The position numbers and the translations under genes were made by a program. A stretch of DNA of 64,000 bases. Source: Phytophthora quininea. Taxonomy: Eukaryota; Oomycota; Peronosporomycetes; Peronosporales; Peronosporaceae. Below are positions 23,426 to 34,263 of this stretch, one piece after another (position 1 is the first letter of the stretch; each line of letters starts with the position of its first letter). Location of the stretch: contig JAAVTG010000697.1 of assembly GCA_011947345.1 (NCBI GenBank), positions 496,001-560,000 on the forward strand, written 5' to 3'. The notes under the pieces are model-generated. The model had not been told where the DNA came from. It saw nothing but the letters and a program-made list of their open reading frames with translations, and searched no databases.

Positions 23426-23679
23426 GGCGGCAGCGGCGGCAACGAAGGCTGCGTGGAGGGAAGCTTGGTAGGAGGTGGAGGCGACGGAGACGCTGCTGAC
23501 GATACGTGCAGTCGCGCAGGAAGAGCTCCAGGAAGGCACGACGCCACCGTAACGACACCACGCTCTGGGTAGAATGGAAATGGGCAGCGAAATGGGTATA
23601 TAAATGGGTACTCAAACTGAAATGATTGCCGCAAGTTGAAGCGGACTCTGCCGCCAGGCACCGTCGTCTACAACGTCGT

Positions 23680-24421
23680 CTACATGACGGCGCAGGAGCC
23701 ACCAGCGCTGTCCTGCTCGTGCTGCGCTCTCTCGTCCAGCTCTGCTCCTTCTACTGACTCGTGGACTGGCGTTCGCTTGGGACTGATTTCTCTCGCAGGA
23801 GCAGTCTCCCTGGCTGCTGTGCCGCCGCCGCCGCGTCCAGCCATCTTGGTGAACGGGTCGTCGTCCTCGTCCTGCTGCTGCAGCTCGTGCTGGTTGGCAG
23901 CCACCAGCTCCATGGGCACGCCCATCCGGGTCGCCTCCAGCTTGGCCTGCTCGCGCAGCACCGCCTTCTTCACCGCGTCGTTCTTGAACGGCACTGCAGC
24001 AGCAGCAAACCCCACAGCAAAGTCAGCAAGCAGCAATTCTTCGTCCCAAGCGCATCGTTAGCTTACCGAAGGCGTCCTCCGCGGCGTCCGCCTCGAGATC
24101 CGCGGGCTTGTCCCAGCGGTCCTCGCCCGTCTCCGAGTTGTGGTAGTACGTACGGCCCTTCCTGGACGTGAGCACGGCCCACCGCTTGCGCTTGGGCTTG
24201 CTGGGCTGCTGCTGCTGCTCGTCGGCAGCGCCAAAGGCAACGGTGCGCACCTCGCCGCCGCACTGGCCCGCGCCGCTGGCCTCGTAGGGCCGTCCGCACA
24301 CTGTGCACTGGCCCAGCGCCAGCATATCCTCCTTGGGCACGTTCACGTTGCAGCCGGCGCACTTGATGAAGCGCTCGTTCAGCGAGTCGCTGGACGCGCC
24401 GTTCACCCCGCGCGTCGCCAT
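23680..24421 (-). CDS. WW-domain, zinc-ribbon protein with CaaX end
   Basis: Exon 1 from ATG 24421 has two CxxC pairs (CAGCNV, CTVCGRPYE) that look like a small zinc ribbon. A WW domain follows, starting WAVLTSRKGRTYYHN and ending DRWDKP. The second exon, joined across an intron of about 80 nt (about 24000-24067), is a charged helix (KNDAVKKAVLREQAKLEA) with Q/D-rich and glycine tracts. It ends Cys-Ala-Val-Met, a canonical CaaX box of the farnesylation type. No known full-length family is recognised. A scaffold that binds proline-rich partners at a membrane would fit, but this is inference. Confidence 0.7.
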
Positions 24422-24650
24422 GTGGGCAATTCTTTGGTAATAAAATCCGGGTCTCTAACGGGTCTTTATTAAAAAGACCATCCGTTTTCACCCACCCAAC
24501 ACAGAACACCCATCTTTCACCCACCCAAGAACGTCGCACAAAATCGAAACGTCACACGAGCACCCTGCTCGTCACAACCGACTCCGACAACTACCGCAAG
24601 CGGCCCCCAGCCTTCCCGTTGCTACTCATCGGGGCCTCTCACCCGCTAAG

Positions 24651-26134
24651 ATGATCGTGGACGCGGTCCGGTACGACAAGCGTGCTCCACATGCAAAGGA
24701 AGAATGCTGCTAACACTCTCTGCCTGCAGGTGGGCGACGACCAAGGTGGACGAGTCAGTGGTGAACCCCGTGGCGGCGCGGCTGGCCGAGTCGGCCGCCA
24801 ATCCGGCCGTGCTGAGCGTGCTGCTCTGGGGCCGCCTCAAGACGATGACGCCGCAGCGCGCCAGGGACCTCACGCGGCTGCTGGCCACGGCGCTGAGCAA
24901 TGCGCTGGGCGTGTTCGGTGCCGAGCGCGGTCAGCGGCTGGGTGCCAGCACCAGACAACTGCAGCAGGACTTTGTGCGCGCTGCCAGCTCCCGCAGCGGT
25001 CGGGACGTGGTGCTCAACGGCGTGGCGACGGTGGCCAAGGTGGCGCAGGCACTCAACACACCCGAGACCAAGGCGGCCATGCAGCAGCTCTTCCAGACGC
25101 TGCAGTCGGTCGTGGACTTTTTCGCCAGCGACGACGGACGACGGGTCATCTCCAGCACGGAAGAGTGTGTCACCAGCGCTGCAGAGATGGCGGCGTCGCC
25201 CGAGTCCTCCATCTTCCTGGCAGAATTGGCGACGAACCTGCTCCATGCGCTAGAGAGCGAGGAGAGACGGCGAGAACAAGCGCAGGTCAAACAGGAGCGA
25301 CAGCACGATCGAGAGCCGGGAGCGACTGAAGCAACAGAACCAGAAGCTGCCGAGAAACGCCCGTACTCGCCGACGTCCTCGGTGGCGGATACGTCGCGCT
25401 GGAGCTTCGACACCGAGTCCATGTTCTCGGAAGCGCCGGGTACACCGATGACGGACATGTTTGGGGACCAACCCTCTGAAGACGCACCGATCCCGTCCCC
25501 GGTGCAGCCAGGTGGTCGCCGCCGTCGCGCATCGGTGTCATCCCCGGCGGAAAGAAACAGCGGCTTCCGGTCGGCGCGCATCGAAAAGAAGGTGCTTCTG
25601 AAAATGGGCGTCGACCCGTCGATGCTCAGCGAAATTCAGCGCGTGCTGGATGTCATCGCTGCCGACGAAGAAGAGAAGGAGCGTGCGGAATCGCAGCGTC
25701 AGCGCGAGGAGGCCGACTACGTTGCTAGTTTAGTGGTGCCGGAACCGACCGACGACGAACAGAACATGCCTGCTACGGAGATAGGAGTCGTGGGCCACGC
25801 GTTCGGCAATGCTGAAGACGAAGAAAAGGACGATGACGCTGAGGAAGAGAAAGCGCCAACACCGGTGATGCTTCCTGAGTGGCACGAGCAGCCTTTGCGA
25901 GAGGCACTTCGTCGACGACACATTCAAGCTGGAACGGAAGCCGAGCAGCGAGACCCAGCCGAACGTCAAGCTCGCGAGATGGCAGCGGTGTTGGCTCAGC
26001 GCCAAGTTCAACACGGTGAATTGCAGTCTGCCGACGTAGCAGCATGCCGGCTCATCGCTCGAATGATTGTATATGGTGTCGGTCTGTTCATGCTGCTGTC
26101 CAGCTACGTCGTGGCTCGCCACATCTTCAATTGA
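24651..26134 (+). CDS. Tail-anchored protein of unknown function
   Basis: A short first exon (MIVDAVR) is joined over the intron 24671-24729 to a long exon. The first 170 residues are helical and Ala/Leu-rich (VNPVAARLAES, TPQRARDLTRLLATALSN, TPETKAAMQQLFQTLQS). A Ser/Pro-rich acidic middle follows, then a basic segment RSARIEKKVLLKMGVDP and an EEEKERAESQRQREE coiled coil. The protein ends in a single hydrophobic helix (MIVYGVGLFMLLSSYVVA) followed by RHIFN. That places the bulk in the cytosol with the C-terminus in a membrane. No family is recognised. The start codon lies 229 bp from that of the divergent WW gene. Confidence 0.7.
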
Positions 26135-26182
26135 GAAGTCGTGTAGTATTCATTAGTTTGTGTGTGCTGCTCGTATTATTCC

Positions 26183-28289
26183 TTATACACCACTTCGCGT
26201 TGCAGATTGCCTCGAACTTGCGCTACTCTTATCTAACGCAGCGATTGCATCGAGGACTTCACGCACCGGTTCGAACCGCTGGTCGAGCTCGCGTTGGATG
26301 ACAACGGAAGAATAGCCCATGCGTGTCCAAATTCGCACCTGACGGAAGTAATCGTCGTAGATCTCGGCAGCACACACAGGGTGAAACTTCTCTCCTGCGT
26401 CTTCAGCTAGCTCATCAAGGTGTTCTAGCCCGAACGGTTCGTTGATGAGAACGCAGCAGCGTCGAGGGTCAGACACTCCGTCCCCGGACGTTAGCGTTGC
26501 ATGCACTGCATTGATAGTCGAGGTCGTTGTCGGATAATACAGCAGTCGGGGAAGCTTTTCGGGTTTTCTGCTCTTTCGTGCCGCACTGTCCTCTGACTCG
26601 GTCCTTGACTTCTCTGTTTTGTTCGTACTATTGCCAGTTGGCTTTTGTTCCGCTCCGTCGTCTTGGGCTTTTGCTTGAGCTGTGGCCGCACTGCCACGAT
26701 CTTCACTACTACTAGCACTTCCCTTGTGTCTGGGCTCGTCAACCGGATTTTTTCACGCCCAGCAGCCCAATACGCGTCTGCTAAGGCCATCTCTTGCTCT
26801 TCTTGTTCTTGCCGCTGGCGACGGTCTTGCTCATCTGCTTCCGCTTTAGCCTTTGCTTCGGCTTCGGCCTCGGCAACTTCTCGTGCTTCAAATTCGACCG
26901 CCTCGGCCGGTGTCAGCACGGCGTAACCTTGGTCCTCCAGAAACAGTCGCAACGGAGTAAAATTGTGCGGTGTTACGTCCAACACCAGCGTCTTGCGATC
27001 ATCTACAAAGCGACTGCACCACTTCGCCACTTCCAGCAGCAGTGGCGCCTTGGAATCGATGAGCACGTTTACTTCCTTCTTGAGCACCGTTCTGTCCCGT
27101 AGAGAAACGAAGGTCTCCCGCCGAGGTCACAAGGCTGACGCGAGTCACCAAGCAGCACACAGAGACTTCGGAATGGTCGCTGCAGGGCCATCGCCGCCTG
27201 GCGCTCAATGAGACGGTAGGCTTGGGATGCATCTTCAATAGACAGCTCCTCATCCTGCGGCAGTCGTGCGCGGGGTAAAACTCTCAGCTCAAACGCCCGA
27301 TCCTTGAGTGAAGTGTCTGCCTCGATGCACAGAATATACTTGCCAGTAGTCGTACGCAGCAAGAAGGACTCGTCGACGTGCAAGTTTTCCCAGGAATGGC
27401 GAAAGCCGTACTGACCATCGGGGACGCGCCACACACACGGCACCCTGCCGTTTAGCGACCACTTCTTCACCAAATGGCGATGCTGCTCTGGGTCTTCAAA
27501 CACAGGCAGGATATGCGCGCCATATCTCGCCATCGACACCTCGGTCGCATCGCTTCCTTTTCCAGCAAGTCGGATGATGCGTTCCTCGACTCCATGCAAG
27601 GGCGGCTCCCTCCCTCTGTAAACGTTCTCCAAGTACTCCATTGCCGCCGTTCCGCTCGCCCTCACGATCGTCAGCAGCTGCGTGACCACTGTGAAGCCCG
27701 CGATCATTGCTCTTGCCGTGAACACATTCATCATCTTCAACTGCAGTGCTGCATCTGCACTGGAAGTTGCAGGATGCAATGCCCGCAAAAGCTGCGATGG
27801 ATCCAGTCCCAAACTCTGTGCAATGAGCTCCGGCGAGTGGGTGTTCCAGATGCAGCTGGCCAGGAAGTTGTTGGTCGCGTACTTGTACATGAAGAGCGCG
27901 GCCTCGGCCGTCGAGGCCTGGGCCGGGTCCAGCAGCAGATGCGCCTCGTAGGCCGACAGCCCCAGCACTCCGCTGGAGCAGACGCCCAGCAGCACCAGAC
28001 GCGCTGGCTGTGCGATGCTGCGGATTGACACGCGAGCGATGCGCTGCAGCACTTGCAGCTCTCTGTCCATTGTCATGGCGTGGCGGTCAACGGTGGTGCG
28101 GCCCGGGAACTCCTGTTCAGGCTTCCACACGACATCTCCGAGACGCTGCTCGTTGGGAAGAGCTTGCTGCGCCTTGGTCTCCTCGGTCTTGGGCACCTGG
28201 CTGCCCAGAGGCTTCAGGCCCTTGGCGGAGCTGTCGGCGCCCTCAGCGCCGAGCCACACGCGACGCAGCGCGCCCCGCAAGCGGCTCAT
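26183..28289 (-). CDS. Large protein of unknown function
   Basis: From ATG 28289 an open frame of about 400 residues runs to about 27110. It then continues in a second frame (VLKKEVNVLIDSKAPLLLEV, then an AEAEAEAKAKAEADEQ charged helix) and finally in a third frame to 26183 (NEPFGLEHLDELAEDAG, RMGYSSVVIQRELDQRF). The N-terminus is basic and Arg-rich (MSRLRGALRRVW), so it may be a mitochondrial presequence. A mildly hydrophobic stretch LVLLGVCSSGVLGL follows. I do not recognise any domain. The two frame changes (near 27120 and near 26520) may be indels or an unrecognised intron. Treating this as one gene is inference. Confidence 0.5.
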
Positions 28290-28662
28290 ATCCGGTCGAC
28301 TCCCGTCCGCAAGTAAGTTGGATAGTTGAAGTCAGATGACTTTCAAAGCTCATTTCCGCTCATTTTCGCATGGTCTCTGCGCATTTGGGCAGAAAAAGGT
28401 CCACTCTTTTCGAGCACCCAAAGCAGCTGCTGCGCCCGATCGACTCAATACAAAGCCACACATGTCGTGCGCACCGAGTCAGCTCACTGTGGCGGCTCAT
28501 ATCCTGGGATCGGTCGCGGTAGGCTCTGAAACCAGCTGTCCTGGATATGTCAACCGTAGTCGGTTCGCGTAATGGAGGCCGTGGCAAAAGCGCGATGTGC
28601 TGGTCTCCGCTGCTGGATCAGTGTCTAAAGCGCCAGTCGGCCCCCGCAATTGACAAGCGCCA
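28290..28662. other. Divergent promoter gap
   Basis: This is 373 bp between two divergent start codons. No gene or repeat was seen. Confidence 0.4.
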
Positions 28663-29749
28663 ATGGACTCGACGTCGCTGCTGCGCCTCCTCCGCACGGC
28701 GTGCCCGCTGGGGGCCTCGCTCAGCGCCCTCATCACGCTCGTGACCTGCGTCATCATCGTCAAGGCCAAGCACATTTGGGTCAGCGGCCTCTCGTGGCCC
28801 TTCCTTTCCGATATGGGGCGCGGTGCGTGCTATGGCTCGCATTTTGCAGCCCCGAGAGCTCACGTTTCGAATTTCTTTGATTCGCAGATCCCCCAGCCTA
28901 CTACGTGTTCGCCACCGGGCTCACGATCACGGCAGTGCTGCTGGTCTTCACGTACATTTTCAACTGGCGCTACCACATGTCGGCGTTGCCTCAGGAAGAA
29001 ACAATCTATCGCGCCATCGCCTACGTGACGCTCGCGGCCGGCATCATGGCCAACCCGGGCCTCCCCATTCTGGCGTTCTTCGACACGTCCAAGCACTCCT
29101 CCCTCCACGCTGCAGGAGCTGAGTGGTTCTTCTACATCGAGACCATCGCCGTTCTCCTGAACGTACGTGGATCTCAGCTAAACACTCTTTTAGGGAACTG
29201 CTGATCCAACCGCTGACAATTGTACCATTGAGCAGACCATCGTCAGCTACAAGCTGTACAAGTCGTTGACGGGCCTGCAGACAGATCTCGAGAACGGCTG
29301 CTCGACGGTGGCCACGAAGCTGCGGAGGAGGAAGAAAACGCTGCTGATCCAGGTCACGTTCTTCGCCCTCTTTTTCGTCGCCTTCCTCATCTACATGCCG
29401 ATCGGAACAGCGGTGGCCCCGCAAGCTCAACGACTCTCGATCGAAGACTGTATCGACAAGGGACTTGGCGAGACGTACTGCGAGGTGGAAATGCGTCTCA
29501 ACTCGACAACTACGACGCTATATGACGATGGTATGTTGACCGAAGTTTGCCATGACTGTCATAGTCGCTAACGCCCGATTATTTCTCTTTTCAGAAAAGA
29601 CGTACGGCACGAGTCAGATGCGTGCCGCTGCTCAGCTCGCCTGCATCCTGACGCTGGTAGGATACTCGACATCGTTCATCACCAACGATTATGACGATGA
29701 CGAGAGCACCAACTTCACCCCAGACGCAAAGATCGCAGTGCTTCAGTGA
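28663..29749 (+). CDS. Frag1/DRAM/Sfk1 family membrane protein
   Basis: This is a multipass protein. Exons are 28663-28822, 28888-29162, 29236-29530 and 29595-29749; all junctions are GT/AG and in phase. The N-terminal helix (ALITLVTCVIIV) is followed by WPFLSDMGRDPPAYYVF, the family hallmark, and then ITAVLLVFTYIFNW, AYVTLAAGIMANPGLPIL, FFYIETIAVLLN, LLIQVTFFALFFVAFLIYM and QLACILTLVGYSTSF, giving about six helices. Relatives include DRAM (lysosome, autophagy), Sfk1 and PGAP2 (lipid or GPI-anchor handling); which role applies here is unknown. No frame breaks. Confidence 0.75.
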
Positions 29750-30658
29750 AGCCTGCAGGTTTTGATCCAACGGAGTAATATCATTTTCTTTCAGACAGCG
29801 AACTAAGTCTAACGTGTACATCGCTGCCAGAGCCGCCTGCCTGTGATCTGCGCCGTGTTAACGTTGATCACAGTGCTACTTGCAGCGTGGACAGTAAACT
29901 GGCAGCACCATGCATGCTACAGAACGCCTGGTGGGTCAGTAACGACAACAATTTGCAGGTTTTTTGATATGGTGGTCTCCGCATCGGCAGAATCGTTTGG
30001 TTCTTCGTCGTCGAGAAATCGATCTCACTGCAACGACGACAGACCTACCGGATCCTGAAAGCCTCGCGCGCACAACTTGCGGGCGCCGAATAATCGACGT
30101 GAACGGATTAGCAATCGAAGCGCACACTGTCATCGCTTTCATGATCTTCGGTCCTGAAGCGAGGACACGTGTCGATCACCGTCTATAAAATCAATTGCAA
30201 GCCGTTGATTCGGCTCAACAACACTGACACCAAGCTTCGTAATGGCGTCTCTAGCTGTCGTCCTCTTACGCTTTGCGATATCAAAGTGTTGCTGCAGCTC
30301 AACTCACACGCACTTAGTTTTGCGACACAACACGTTGAAGGGAAGCTCCGCCGTCGGAGAATTGTTGGCTTGCTACGCCTTCACGAGAACAACTGTCAAT
30401 AGGACGAATTATCAGTTTTGCCGTCGGCGAAGGATTTGGTTCGCCGACGGCGGACGCGAATGCCTCCAGCCTGGGACTTTGGCTGGAGTCCAGGGCCGGC
30501 ACGCACCGCTCTTCAAGGCCTCTCCGACGGCGGCGTTCGCCTTTTTGCCGGACAGCGCTTTAGCTTACTGTTTGCCCACGCGAGGCGACCACTTTTCAAT
30601 TCCCGTTGTTCCGCCCAACGCAGCAACTCTCAGCAACCTACACCCCGACTCGAACACG
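29750..30658. other. Intergenic, no supported gene
   Basis: A 909-bp gap. A hydrophobic stretch (ICAVLTLITVLLAAW) is encoded around 29845-29890 (+) but has no plausible gene around it. The frame that leads into the GTPase gene is open from 30242 but low-complexity; its first family residues appear only after ATG 30659. Confidence 0.35.
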
Positions 30659-32055
30659 ATGTCCAAGCGCTCGTTAGCACCGTCAAAGCTGCCCGTGACG
30701 ATCCTCACGGGCTTTCTCGGAAGCGGCAAGACAACTCTGCTGAACCACTTGCTGACGGAAAACCACGGCAAGCGGTTCGCTATCATTGAGAACGAGTTCG
30801 GCGAAGTTGGTGTCGACGACCAGCTCATTCGGCAGGCGGGTGGATCGACCGGTGCTGCTGGGGGCGATGCGAGGAGCCGCAAATTCAACATGGGTGAGGA
30901 GATCCTAACCATGAACAACGGCTGCATCTGCTGCTCTGTGAGAGGCGACCTCGTCCGGTTGATCGCACAGATCCTCAAGCGCAACGGGGACCGCTACCAG
31001 CTTGACGGTATCATCATCGAAACCACCGGGATGGCCGACCCTGCCCCCGTTGTGCAGACTTTCTTTGCCGAGCCGATGGTCGCCGCGACGTGCGAGCTGG
31101 ACGGCATCATCACCGTTGTCGACGCCAAACATATTTTGCAGCACCTGCGCCCGGGCGCAGGCGTCGAGCACGAGTGTCAAGAACAGATCGCGTTCGCGGA
31201 CCGCGTGTTGCTCAACAAGACGGATCTGGTCACCCCGCTGAGCTGTCCGAGGTTCGGTCGCGCATTCGCGATATCAACGGCGCTGTGTCGATCACCGAGT
31301 GCCAGCACTGCCGAGTGGATCCGTCGATGCTGCTCAACGTGAAGACCTTCGACATCGACGCGATCCTCAAGAGGCAGCCCGACTTCCTCAAGAGCGAAAG
31401 GGACAGTCACGCCAGTCATGAAGACCACGAGCACGGCGACAAGAAGGATGACGACGAGCATGCCCACGAAGAGAAGCACCACCATCACGGCCACCACAGC
31501 TCGCTGGTTTCGTCGATTGGACTAACAGTTCAGGAGCCGATTCTGGTGGCGTTGCTGGAGGAGTGGATCGACGACATCCTGGAGACGGAGGGCGAGGACC
31601 TGCTGCGCTACAAGGGCGTGGTGAACGTCGCAGGCATCGACCAAAAGTACGTCTTCCAGGGTGTGCACACGCTCTTCAACGGGCGCTTCACCGACAACTG
31701 GGGGCCCGACGAGACCCGCGAGACGCGGTTCGTCTTTATCGGCAAGAACCTCGACCGCGAGGCGCTCACAGACGGATTCCTGGACTGCCGCGCTACGAAA
31801 CATCTGCGGTTCCGAGTCGGGGACAAGGTCCTTGCGCTCACGGGCGATGAAGGCTTCCAACGGGGCACGGTGGTCAAGCTTTGGGACCAGGGCAACCCGT
31901 ACATGATCGAGCTCTGCGGAAGCGGCCGCATCATTTGGGCCCCGGTGGACGAGCCTGGGCTCGTGCGAGCGCTGGAGACGGAGGTGGAGCAGATTAAGAC
32001 TGCGCAGGCGCCGCCATTCACGATTGTGCGCAGCATCGCGCCGGCGAGAGGCTGA
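30659..32055 (+). CDS. CobW/COG0523 zinc-metallochaperone GTPase
   Basis: This is a G3E-family GTPase of the COG0523/ZNG type, which delivers zinc to client proteins. It shows a P-loop [26 protein letters not shown], the metal-binding CxCC in [13 protein letters not shown], and [17 protein letters not shown] is the guanine-specificity motif. A His-rich linker (about 31410-31500) with several HxH clusters follows, then a CobW C-terminal domain ([29 protein letters not shown]). After it come about 75 extra residues ([19 protein letters not shown] to [15 protein letters not shown]) resembling a small beta-barrel not normally part of COG0523 proteins. A frame break at C4 31233-31236 is repaired by one C. 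Confidence 0.88.
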
Positions 32056-32078
32056 AGGTCGAGGAGTGTAGTCGCCAT

Positions 32079-32512
32079 GATCGGATTTGGAAGGGGCAAC
32101 GAGGTGTTCGGAACACCGTGTTCCGGACAGGCTTCGTTTTGGCGTGCAGGACAGTGGGCTGGACGCAGCTACAAGTACTAGTAGATAGAGCTTCTGCCAG
32201 TAGTGCCTGGTCATCGACTCGTTATTGATGATGCGTCTTTCAAGCGTTTGTGTGGGAATTTACTCTCCCCTGTGAAGCAAGCTGCTACAATCGATCGGAC
32301 AGGGAGTTTGTCAAGCCAAAGCCAAACGAAAGCTGAAGGCCACCAAACCGGGCGTGTGCGAAGCAAAACAACCCCGCTCGTCAACAGCAGATTGGTTGTG
32401 GTGGCCGATCGACGTTGAGGCTTCGATGTTAAACCGTGTTTTCGCTCACCCAAGCAAGCAAGTGCAGCGCCCCTTCCTCCGCTGGAGGCTACATAGCAGG
32501 CGGCACGAGTAG
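32079..32512. repeat. Dispersed repeat, copy 1
   Basis: About 434 bp, nearly identical and in direct orientation to 45269-45738. It begins GATCGGATTTGGAAGGGGC, contains the 15-bp palindrome GGTGTTCGGAACACC (32103-32117), and fades near 32512. Compared with copy 2 it lacks about 46 bp after AACAGCAGAT and has an extra TC near 32266. No target-site duplication or terminal inverted repeat could be fixed by eye. Confidence 0.9.
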
Positions 32513-34263
32513 GCCATCGCTGGCAGAAGTGCACATTTGCCTTGGTCCCAGCGACGTAGTATCATCACGATAAGCTTGCCAATAAGCTTGTGAACGCGGT
32601 GACCGTGCCAGGAGATTGATCGCATTATCCGACGTCTGCCAGTCATTGGCTCGCTGGCTGACCCGGATTTATATAGAACTTTGTATGCCCCAATGTTGAA
32701 GTCCCCAGCACAACGATCTCGTGCTGCTTCTGAACGGTGAAGTTGAGGCCACAAGGACGTGCTGTGCCCGGAGAAGCTCTGAAATTCATTGTGAATGAGC
32801 TGTTGCTTCAAACACAATTTGTTTGTTGGTGATGAGGTGTGATTATGTTTAGTTTGTGAAGATATTCGGCATCTGCTGCGCCTGCTCCGCAGCCGCATCA
32901 TCTGCGCAGTTGGTGAGTTCCCGATTGCATTTGCTGCATTGCCTTTGCGGAGTATTTGGTTGACTTGAAAATGATTAACTACTAGTATTTTTGCGGATTC
33001 TCTGTTGGTTCTGTACAGTAGTCGTCGAATAGAGCAGTTGACTGCTGCCAAACTTTGTGAAATTGCTGCCACGATCGACGCCAAGCCGAAGATCTTCTCA
33101 CTTTGGCTTTTGCCACACACAAGAGGCAAACTTCCAGGGCATCTGCTCCATTCTCCGCTTCAAGCCCCAGTTCAACACCTCGAACTCCCGCCGACGCTGC
33201 GATCAACATGCTCGAGCTGCTCAAGAGTGCGCTGCTAGGTCAAGGACGCACGGAAGCCCTCAAGCGAACGTAGGCAAGCAACCGTCGAGCCATGAAAAGC
33301 ACCACTGAAAAGCCAATTCCGACTCCCTATTGACAAATTGACGCATGGTGCTGGCGAGCTTGTCAGTCACAACGCCGTTCGCTCGAGGCAACTTTGAAGC
33401 GGGCGTGCAGTCGTGACGAAAGTCGGGCTTGGCCGACGACGTACGCTTTTCGCTTGGCCAGCAGATCGCCACGCCAACGCTGGCGCTCGTAGACGGACCT
33501 CAACGCGGCGACGTCGTGCGGTTGCAGCAACGCACGTTGACAGGCATCGAGTCGAGTCGCCTGCGGCCACCAAGTGCTTCGTTACGATGGAGCCCGAGGC
33601 CGAGTACGTCCAGCACGTCGCTCGTTGGGAACTTGCCCAGCGCTGAGCGATTATCTCGACAACGGGCCGAGCCATCACGTGTATCCGGCGCCACGCTGTC
33701 GCCAGATCTTGTCGCAGTTGAAAGGACTCGGCAAGACGGTTCTCGCTGGCGAGAGCAGCAAGAAATACGAGAGAGAATATCAGCAAAGGGGGCTGGCTGG
33801 CATCTCAAGTAAGAAGCCCCCATGGGCATGAATGAGCTCGTTGCCGTTGCCGTGGCCGTTGTTACCTTGCGCGGATTTCCTCGTGCATGTCGCTGTCCGC
33901 TTGGATCGTCGATTGCACCCATACAGTTCCCTAGTCGACATACTGAACCCAAGTGAAAGTCGCTACCCCTTTCCGCGAAATTTCATTCTGGAATGGAGTT
34001 CGATCCAGACGAGTGTGTGCGAGCGGCCGGGTGGGGCTTTTGGGCTCAGCAGGACAGACGACAAAGAGCCCGACAGGCGCGCATCACGAGCGAGCCCCAG
34101 CAGCAGCGCAGCGCCGCCGCCACAGTCGCCGATCTACCGAGAGCGAGCTCGCACCGCCAGGAGAAGCCCGTGCAGGTGCTGCAGCTGACCCCGAAGAGCC
34201 CGCAGACCACGACCTCTCGGAGCCCGAGAGCGAGCCTTTACGCGCCTCAGCGCCGCCGACAGC
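32513..34263. other. Unassigned, decayed coding-like sequence
   Basis: No gene is called. Between about 33410 and 33830 several short + frames read like fragments of one protein (TMEPEAEYVQHVARWEL; SSKKYEREYQQRGL), broken by stops and frame changes, so it may be an old gene or transposon remnant. The stretch 32513-33180 shows nothing recognisable. 33840-34263 is the 5' flank of alpha-actinin. Confidence 0.4.

Noticed and set aside
22929..23702. Overlapping frame opposite/alongside the Beclin N-terminus
   Set aside because: It is an Arg-rich shadow frame of a GC-rich exon without any motif.
24682..25329. Alternative + frame in the tail-anchored gene
   Set aside because: Gly/Ala/Arg-rich shadow. 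The other frame gives a protein with a clear terminal membrane helix and clean splicing.
31522..32214. Minus-strand frame beginning with a signal-peptide-like stretch inside repeat copy 1
   Set aside because: The start lies in the dispersed repeat and the rest is antisense to the CobW gene. No RxLR or other effector motif is present. The same start occurs in repeat copy 2 ahead of SEL1L, which has its own signal peptide.
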